From positions 1 to 64,000 of the forward strand of contig JACRHS010000004.1 in NCBI GenBank assembly GCA_016217595.1: 64,000 nt of DNA, in the 5' to 3' direction. Every line of letters starts with the position of its first letter. The first letter of the stretch is position 1. The position numbers were made by a program, and so were the translations under genes. The notes under the pieces are model-generated. The model was not told the DNA's origin and made no database searches. It saw nothing but the letters and a program-made list of their open reading frames with translations. Source of the stretch: Opitutia bacterium (GTDB lineage Bacteria > Verrucomicrobiota > Verrucomicrobiia > Opitutales > Opitutaceae). This document shows positions 58,666 through 64,000 of this stretch, piece by piece.

Positions 58666-60612
58666 TCACCACTCCAGCCGCAGACCGGCCATCCCGTTTA
58701 TGCCCGGCATCGGATAACCGGGCCGGTAAACGTAGTCGCGGTCGGTCAGATTTTCGCCGGCAACGTACACTTCACCGCGATGCGTGCCCCAGACGAAGCG
58801 ACGCGCGAGGCGGGCGTTGAGCAGGCAATGCGAGCCGACCGTCAGCGGGTTGGTCGTGCCGGCGGAGCGGGCCTCGCTGAGCACGTGCATCTCCGACACG
58901 TAGGTGGCGTCGACGCTCAGCAGCCAGCCGGGCGCGAGCCGCCAGTTGATGCCGCCGGTCACCGTGCGCCGGGGCGCGTACGGCAGGCCGTCGGGCGTCG
59001 TCCGCAAGGCCGAGGCGGCGGCAAACAGCGCCAGCTCCGCCGTCGGCGCTGTCTCGACCGAGAGCTCGATGCCCTCGGTGCGGTACGAGTCGATGTTGAA
59101 AAAGCGCGGCGGCGGCGGCACGATCACATAGCGGTCGTGCGCATCGTTGCGAAACGCCGTAACCGCCACGGCGGATTTCTCGCCGAACGGATAACGCACG
59201 CCGATCTCCGACTGGCCGATCTGCTCGGGCTTGAGCGCGCGCCAGCTCTGGCCGAGCGCGGGATTGCCGACCGGCGACGACAACGCGGCGACTTCGAGCC
59301 CGGGAAAATTAACCGCGCGGCTCCAGCCGGCGTGCCACTGCACGCGCCCCGTTTCGAGCACGAGTCCGGTCTGTGGCGCCCAGCGGCGACCGAAAATCTG
59401 GTGGTCGTAAAACCGCGCGCCCGCCGAGGGCGTGAGTTTCAACCCGTCGCCCAACGCCACGGTGTGCGCGAGCCCGGCGTATGGAGAAAACAGCCGCAGC
59501 GTTTCGGGTCCGAAAAGCCTTTCCGTCGCCGGAGCGAGCGGCACCGAGCGGCTCGTGCCGCGGTTGTAATCGAGATCGGCGCCGAGTGTGATTTCGCCAT
59601 CGGTCCACGGGCGCAACGTCTCACGCCAGCGCACACCATAGAGCCGCCAGTCGTTGCGGCTGTCGGGATTGCGCGAGAACGCCCGCCGGCTCCAGTTGCC
59701 CTCGCCGGCGTTGCAATAAAACCGGACCGCGCCCTCGACGTTTTCGTAACGATAGCCGAGCGCCGCGATGTGCAGCCAGTCGGCCGTCTGGTAAATCTCG
59801 CCGCGGGTCGACATCAGCCCGACCGGCGATTGTGGCGTGATAACGACGCCCGGATCGCTGGCCGTGTTGTGCGTGTGGTTGACCGTGTAGCTCAAATCCC
59901 AGTGCGACGTCAGCGTCCAGCCGAGCCGCAGGAAATAATTTTCCATGCGGCCGTCGGAGTCGGGCCGATGCCCGTCGGAGCGCCGGTAGCTCTGGCTCAG
60001 ATAGTAGTCGAACGCGCCATCCTTCGCGCCCACATCGAACCGCTCGACCACGGTGCCGAAACTGCCCGCGGCGAGTTGCGCGCGCGCGACCGTCCCCGGC
60101 TGCGTCACGCGCGGCGTGACAACGTTGACCGCGGCAAAGGTGTTGCCGACATCTAGCGGTGTGGCGCGCGCGCGGACATCGATGCGCTCGGCGGCGTCAA
60201 CCGACATCAGGTCGAGCAGCGGGTGATTGAAGACGCCGTTGAGCTTAGGCACGCCATCGACGGTGGTCTTGATCTCGCCGCCCGGCCGGCTGACGCCGAG
60301 CCCGCGCACGAACACTGCGCCGCCCTCGCCGCCACCAAACGAGCCAACCTGATTGTAGCGCGTGATCGTGAGTCCGGGCGTGCGGCGCAACGCAGACGCG
60401 AAATCGAGCGCGTTGAGATCGCGCAACTGCTCCGCGCTCACCGAGGTGAGACTCGACGCATAGCGATCGGTCGCGGGCAAACCGGCGACGGGCGTTTCCA
60501 CCACCTCGACGGCCGGCAGCCGCACCGGCGCATCGGCGGCCAGCGTGTTAACAGCCGGGGTCAGGCTCGCTAAAAAAAGCGGGCACAACGCCCGGAAGAG
60601 GGATGATTTCAT
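58666..60612 (-). CDS. TonB-dependent receptor in the nikR operon, likely nickel uptake
   Basis: This 648-residue outer-membrane receptor has a signal peptide (LFRALCPLFLASLTPAVNTL), a TonB box (LPAVEVVE), a plug with FVRGLGVSRPGGEIKTTVDG and a barrel ending in GLRLEW. It is shorter than the sugar-type receptors in this window and closer in size to metal or metallophore receptors. The ATG at 60612 overlaps the nikR stop by four bases, so NikR most likely controls it together with the ABC genes. Nickel or a nickel-chelate is the inferred cargo. Confidence 0.9.
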   Translation of the reverse strand: MKSSLFRALCPLFLASLTPAVNTLAADAPVRLPAVEVVETPVAGLPATDRYASSLTSVSAEQLRDLNALDFASALRRTPGLTITRYNQVGSFGGGEGGAVFVRGLGVSRPGGEIKTTVDGVPKLNGVFNHPLLDLMSVDAAERIDVRARATPLDVGNTFAAVNVVTPRVTQPGTVARAQLAAGSFGTVVERFDVGAKDGAFDYYLSQSYRRSDGHRPDSDGRMENYFLRLGWTLTSHWDLSYTVNHTHNTASDPGVVITPQSPVGLMSTRGEIYQTADWLHIAALGYRYENVEGAVRFYCNAGEGNWSRRAFSRNPDSRNDWRLYGVRWRETLRPWTDGEITLGADLDYNRGTSRSVPLAPATERLFGPETLRLFSPYAGLAHTVALGDGLKLTPSAGARFYDHQIFGRRWAPQTGLVLETGRVQWHAGWSRAVNFPGLEVAALSSPVGNPALGQSWRALKPEQIGQSEIGVRYPFGEKSAVAVTAFRNDAHDRYVIVPPPPRFFNIDSYRTEGIELSVETAPTAELALFAAASALRTTPDGLPYAPRRTVTGGINWRLAPGWLLSVDATYVSEMHVLSEARSAGTTNPLTVGSHCLLNARLARRFVWGTHRGEVYVAGENLTDRDYVYRPGYPMPGINGMAGLRLEW

Positions 60613-61046
60613 GCAGGAAGATCCTTGCCGGTGCTGGTGATGGTGAGCTTGCCGTGTTTCACGCCCTTGGCGGCGATCATCTCGTCGGCGAGCTGCTTGA
60701 TCTCGCCGGCCGGACCGCGCACCGCAAGGATTTCGAGACAATTGTGATGATCGAGATGCGCGTGCATCGTCGCGATGATCACCTTCTGGTGGTCGTGCTG
60801 CAGGTCGGTGAGCAGATCCTGGAGGTGATGCCGGTGGTGATCGTACACCAGCGTGATGCTCCCCGCGATCTCGGCCTCGCTCTTCTGCTGGCGGTGCTCG
60901 ATCAGGTGCGCGCGGATCATGTCGGCGATGGCGAGCGAGCGGTTGTCGTAGCCCTTTTCCCGGGTCATGCGGTCGAGCTCCCGCGCGAGGGAGCCCGGTA
61001 GCGACACGCTGAAGCGGGTGACAGTGTCGGCGGCAGTGTTACGCAT
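60609..61046 (-). CDS. nikR: Nickel-responsive transcription regulator
   Basis: This 145-residue NikR has a ribbon-helix-helix DNA-binding domain (about 8-52, TRFSVSLPGSLARELDRM) and a C-terminal ACT-like nickel-binding domain. All four high-affinity ligands are present: H84, H95, H97 (MHAHLDHH) and C103 (NCLEIL). It is the first gene of an operon running to 55572 in which successive genes overlap or lie within about a dozen bases of each other. A perfect inverted repeat covers its start codon, so it is probably autoregulated and switches off nickel import when nickel is plentiful. Confidence 0.97.
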   Translation of the reverse strand: MRNTAADTVTRFSVSLPGSLARELDRMTREKGYDNRSLAIADMIRAHLIEHRQQKSEAEIAGSITLVYDHHRHHLQDLLTDLQHDHQKVIIATMHAHLDHHNCLEILAVRGPAGEIKQLADEMIAAKGVKHGKLTITSTGKDLPA

Positions 61047-61068
61047 ATCGAATTCGGTAACACTGCCG
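61031..61068. promoter_or_regulatory. Putative NikR operator over the nikR start
   Basis: CGGCAGTGTTAC (61031-61042) and GTAACACTGCCG (61057-61068) are a perfect 12-bp inverted repeat with a 14-base spacer. The nikR start codon (61044-61046) lies in the spacer. The inner half-sites GTGTTAC/GTAACAC resemble, to my memory, the operator described for a Geobacter NikR rather than the E. coli GTATGA/TCATAC type. Its position fits autorepression. Confidence 0.8.
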
Positions 61069-61103
61069 TCGCGCCCCGGTCAAGCGGCGTTTCCGGGACG
61101 CGT

Positions 61104-63167
61104 TCAAAACCGCGTGCGCAGCCCGAGCGCGACGGCGCGTCCGGCAAGCGGGGCCTCGTCTTTCAAGAACGAGGCGTGCTGGCGGATCTCGCGATCGAGG
61201 AGATTGCTTGCGCGCACAAAGGCCTCGCTGGCGAGCCCGCCGAGCGTGAAGCGATAGGTGGCATGCGCGCCCACAAGTTCGTACCCGGCGGTCGGGGTCT
61301 CGTGGACGGCGATCCGCCGCTGGGCGAACGCATGCTGCCACTCCACTCCCGCGCTCCAGGCACCTACCGCCCAATCAAGCCCGGCGGTGGTGCGCGCGGG
61401 CGGGATGCGCGGCAACGCGCCGGCGGTTTCCCTCGCCCGGGTGAAATCGCCCGCCAGTCGCAGGTCGAGGCGATGCCGTGCGCCAGAGTGCAAATGCCAG
61501 AGTGTCTCCAGCTCCGCCCCGTAAAAGCGGGCGTCGCGCTGCTCTGTGCGGAAGATCTCCAGACCGCTCTCCGGTTCGGTCACGCCGGATGGTTGCTCAT
61601 AAATGTAACCGGAAAATCGATTCGCAAACAACGTAAGCTCGCCCGTCACCAACCCCGTGCGCCGCCGCAAGCTCAGCTCCGCGCCGAGCGAGCGTTCGCG
61701 GCCAAGCGCCGGATCGCCGACCTCAAACGCGTGCGTGCCGGCATGCGGCCCGTTGGCGAAAAGCTCCAGGGCGTTGGGCGCGCGCTCGGTACGCGTGAGG
61801 GAAAACGCCGCCGTATAGTCGCCGCCGAATTTACGCACTAATCCGAGCGCACCGCTCCACGTCGCATCGACGCGCGCCGCGAGGCCGGTCTTCGGCGCCA
61901 CCCGCTGCCGCTCCCACCGTGCGCCGTATTGCCAGGTCGTCGCCCCGGCCGGCACCTCTTCAAAGGCAAACACCGCCGCGCCACGCACCAGCGTCGGCGG
62001 CATGAACGCCTCTGCGCCGGCCACCGCCGCATCGCTCCGCGTCGCCTGCGCACCGAGCACGCCCGAGGCATGACCCGCGGAACCATGCAGGAGTTCGCCC
62101 CGCGCCTCGTAGCTGTGGTTGCGAAATTCCGTGCCCACCGCGCCGTCCGGCTCCAGTTCGCGATGCCGGTAGTCGCCCTGGCCAAACTTCACGCGCGCGC
62201 CGGAAAACACGCCCAACTCGCGGCGCAGTTCGCCCTGCACATCTAGCCGGCGCTGGCGCAGGTCGACCCGCGTGCGCTCCTCGGTCGGAATGCCGTAGAG
62301 CGTGTCGAACCCGCTGTAACTCGCTCCGAAAAATCCCTCGCGCGTAATCCAAGACAGACCCGCCGCCGCGCTGTCCGCCCTCAACGCGCTGTTGGGCAAG
62401 CGATCTCGCCCCCACGTCGGCGCCGGCTCGCCCGCCGCGATGGCCTCGGCGGCATGCCCGGCCCGCCGGCGGTCGCTCTCGGCGAAGCCCGGGATGCGCA
62501 GCTCGCCGGCCTCGCGCCGCGCGCCGTCCAGATGCAGCACGAGCGCCTGGTCGGCACCGCGCAGCAACGCCATGTCAGCGAAGCCGCCGCGCGACCAGCC
62601 GTCGGACGCGCCGTCATAGCCGAGCTCCAGCTCGCCCGCGACGCGGCGCTCCGGCAGCTGGCTCTCGATGCGGTGCGTGATCACGTTGACCACGCCGCCC
62701 ACCGCCGCGCTGCCGTACAGCAGAGACGCCGGGCCGCGCACCACTTCGATGCGCTCGGCGAGAAACGGCTCCACACTCACCGCGTGATCGGGGCTGGCCG
62801 ACGACGCGTCGCCCGTGCCGACGCCGTTTTCGAGCAGCCGGATGCGGTCGCCGCCGAGACCGCGGATGAGCGGACGGCTCGCGCCCGGTCCAAACGACGT
62901 CGCACTCATGCCCGGCTCGGCCGCGAGCGTGTCGCCCAACGTGAGCTGTCGCTTGAGATCGAGCGCCGAGCCCACGAGCGCCGTGGTGGCCTGCATCAGC
63001 TCGGCCTGGTCGCGTTTGAATGGAGAGGCCGTGACGACGAAGTGTTCCAGTTTCACCGGCGGCTCGGGTGCATTGGCGCCCGGTGGCTGCCCGGCGGTTT
63101 CGTGGCCGCGGACCAAGCCCGCAACGCAGAGTGAAAGAAGGGAGAATCGGAAATAGAAAGAGGACAT
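61104..63167 (-). CDS. TonB-dependent receptor, ZnuD-like
   Basis: This 687-residue outer-membrane receptor has a signal peptide (FSLLSLCVAGLVRGHE), a TonB-box-like LEHFVVTAS and a plug with RPLIRGLGGDRIRLL, SASPDHAVSVEP and RGPASLLYGSAAVGGVVNVI. The DHA/VSVEP plug region is typical of ZnuD-type receptors for zinc and related ligands. A second metal receptor next to the nickel operon suggests another metal or a back-up route. ATG codons at 63191 and 63167 are both possible; the latter directly precedes the signal peptide. It ends 35 bases before the NikR-type operator. Confidence 0.88.
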   Translation of the reverse strand: MSSFYFRFSLLSLCVAGLVRGHETAGQPPGANAPEPPVKLEHFVVTASPFKRDQAELMQATTALVGSALDLKRQLTLGDTLAAEPGMSATSFGPGASRPLIRGLGGDRIRLLENGVGTGDASSASPDHAVSVEPFLAERIEVVRGPASLLYGSAAVGGVVNVITHRIESQLPERRVAGELELGYDGASDGWSRGGFADMALLRGADQALVLHLDGARREAGELRIPGFAESDRRRAGHAAEAIAAGEPAPTWGRDRLPNSALRADSAAAGLSWITREGFFGASYSGFDTLYGIPTEERTRVDLRQRRLDVQGELRRELGVFSGARVKFGQGDYRHRELEPDGAVGTEFRNHSYEARGELLHGSAGHASGVLGAQATRSDAAVAGAEAFMPPTLVRGAAVFAFEEVPAGATTWQYGARWERQRVAPKTGLAARVDATWSGALGLVRKFGGDYTAAFSLTRTERAPNALELFANGPHAGTHAFEVGDPALGRERSLGAELSLRRRTGLVTGELTLFANRFSGYIYEQPSGVTEPESGLEIFRTEQRDARFYGAELETLWHLHSGARHRLDLRLAGDFTRARETAGALPRIPPARTTAGLDWAVGAWSAGVEWQHAFAQRRIAVHETPTAGYELVGAHATYRFTLGGLASEAFVRASNLLDREIRQHASFLKDEAPLAGRAVALGLRTRF

Positions 63168-63270
63168 ACCGAAGTATCGGGTTGAGAGCATACGGCCGGG
63201 CGGCAGCACACCGCGCGGCAGACGGAAAACCAAACGCGGCACACGAGCGCTGCGGCAGATCATGGTTGGC

Positions 63271-63645
63271 TCAACCCAACGGCGGCCCGCGCTTCGGTTG
63301 AAACCGATAACGCCACTCACTCAGGGCCTGTCTCCCGGGCAATCCGCACCGTCCCCACTCCACCGGCAACGGCGCCGCGGCCGGCGTCGCCGCCATAGCC
63401 AGCGTGAGCCCTTGCGCATAGAGTGTGACCGCGCAGCTATGGTCGGCGTTCGGGTCTGCCGGCGTCGGGCCATGCGCCGAATCCGCACTGCCAGTACAAC
63501 CATGCTCGGTCGTACCGCCATGTGCCCACGCGTGCCAGGTCGGACTCGCCGCCAACACCGCCAGCCACACCATCACTCCCGCCAGAGCTGCGGCGAGGAA
63601 GCGTTGGCCCAGCGGAAGGCTGGTGGTATTTCGGCGACTCAGCAT
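63271..63645 (-). CDS. Small exported His/Cys-containing protein (DUF2946-like)
   Basis: This 124-residue protein has an N-terminal signal or membrane segment (FLAAALAGVMVWLAVLAASP). Its short body has WHAWAHGG, EHGC and DHSCAVTLYAQG motifs that could bind a metal. The pattern resembles DUF2946-type small proteins found next to metal TonB receptors. The remaining C-terminus is Pro/Arg-rich and unconserved. It lies 103 bases before the ZnuD-like receptor on the same strand and is divergent from hypE. Function is unknown; a periplasmic metal chaperone is a guess. Confidence 0.65.
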   Translation of the reverse strand: MLSRRNTTSLPLGQRFLAAALAGVMVWLAVLAASPTWHAWAHGGTTEHGCTGSADSAHGPTPADPNADHSCAVTLYAQGLTLAMAATPAAAPLPVEWGRCGLPGRQALSEWRYRFQPKRGPPLG

Positions 63646-63737
63646 CAGGAGTGAAAACGTAGGTCATGCATTATGCCCAACGCGTCAAGCGACGGCGCGC
63701 GCTTGCCGCCGGGGCTGGCGGCGCTAGCGTCGCGGCG

Positions 63738-64000
63738 ATGTCCGACCCAACGCCCAATCCCGCCGCGTTCAGTTGCCCCGCGCCGCTGAGCCGCACCCAG
63801 GAGATTCAAGTCGCACACGGCGGCGGCGGGCGCATGACCCAGCAGCTAATCGACCGCGTGTTCGCGCCGGCATTCCGCAACGCCGCGCTCGATACCCGAC
63901 ACGACGGTGCGGCGCTCCCCACCCCGCCGCCCGGCGTGCGGCTCGCGTTCACCACCGACGCGCACGTGGTCAGCCCGCTGTTCTACCCCGGCGGCGACAT
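63738..64000 (+). CDS. hypE: NiFe-hydrogenase maturation protein HypE, 5' part only
   Basis: The reading frame from the ATG at 63738 runs off the end of the window after 87 codons. It shows the HypE start: EIQVAHGGGGRMTQQLIDRV, then HDGAAL, LAFTTDAHVVSPLFYPGGD. HypE dehydrates the HypF-made thiocarbamate to a thiocyanate that becomes the CN ligand of the NiFe centre. The gene being here, next to a nickel-import operon, supports use of the nickel for a NiFe hydrogenase. Whether other hyp genes follow lies outside the window. Confidence 0.92.
   Translation, partial: MSDPTPNPAAFSCPAPLSRTQEIQVAHGGGGRMTQQLIDRVFAPAFRNAALDTRHDGAALPTPPPGVRLAFTTDAHVVSPLFYPGGD

Overview
The window looks like chromosomal DNA of a verrucomicrobium, most likely the Opitutaceae (inference from content, no database search). 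Supporting signs are GC-rich coding DNA, several very long TonB-dependent receptors with a carboxypeptidase-regulatory-like N-terminus, a PEP-CTERM protein, an alpha-galactosidase and an alginate-lyase-family protein, and a broken copy of a C-terminal domain I associate with Opitutaceae surface proteins. Oxygen-independent HemN, an NfnAB-type transhydrogenase pair, a succinyl-CoA:acetate CoA-transferase-type enzyme, NikR and HypE suggest an anaerobic or facultative fermenter with a NiFe hydrogenase. I see no phage, insertion sequence or CRISPR array.

Layout. 0.4-5.5 kb (minus): a DUF1573 protein, an unrecognised secreted Trp/Cys-rich protein and a TonB receptor, the last two each followed by a clear hairpin terminator. 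5.5-6.5 kb: an AT-rich gap. 6.5-11.3 kb: a GH36 alpha-galactosidase convergent with a siderophore-type TonB receptor. 12-18.9 kb: central metabolism and housekeeping (CoA-transferase, hemN, tRNA-Pro, a PEP-CTERM protein, a YfgM-like protein, purU, a DUF2293 protein). 18.9-27.9 kb: a 1,724-residue TPR protein with an embedded papain-like (C39-like) domain, two envelope glycosyltransferases and an M50-like membrane protease fused to TPRs. 27.9-32.5 kb: carB and the alginate-lyase-family protein. 32.6-40.9 kb: a tandemly duplicated two-gene unit. 40.9-43.4 kb: a degenerate NtrC-type regulator and a PilC/GspF platform protein. 43.5-46.2 kb: a gene remnant, then nfnB and nfnA. 46.7-55.5 kb: two nearly identical giant TonB receptors followed by an ECF sigma factor and a FecR-type anti-sigma factor. 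55.6-64 kb: a nickel locus (nikR, TonB receptor, TroA-like binding protein, ABC ATPase and permease, methyltransferase), then a ZnuD-like TonB receptor, a small His/Cys-containing protein and the start of hypE.

Three parts stand out. (1) The duplicated pair at 32.6-40.9 kb. The first gene of each pair is an S9 prolyl-oligopeptidase-fold protein whose nucleophile motif reads GHGFGG instead of GxSxGG. The second is an exported TPR protein that may carry a degenerate gluzincin (peptidase-MA-like) domain. These look like secreted pseudo-proteases kept as a pair, and they lie in the same 22-kb stretch as a C39-like and an M50-like protein, both with plausible active sites and TPRs. (2) The nikR operon. 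It is a single run of overlapping genes with a perfect 12-bp inverted repeat over the nikR start codon, and its binding protein lacks the usual TroA/ZnuA histidines. hypE lies nearby. (3) The TonB/sigma/FecR locus. It carries visible scars of duplication: a truncated sigma-factor start in front of the second receptor, and the leader of an STN-type receptor in front of the first receptor, which has no STN domain.

A repeated 17-bp palindrome lies on both sides of the DUF2293/giant-TPR block.
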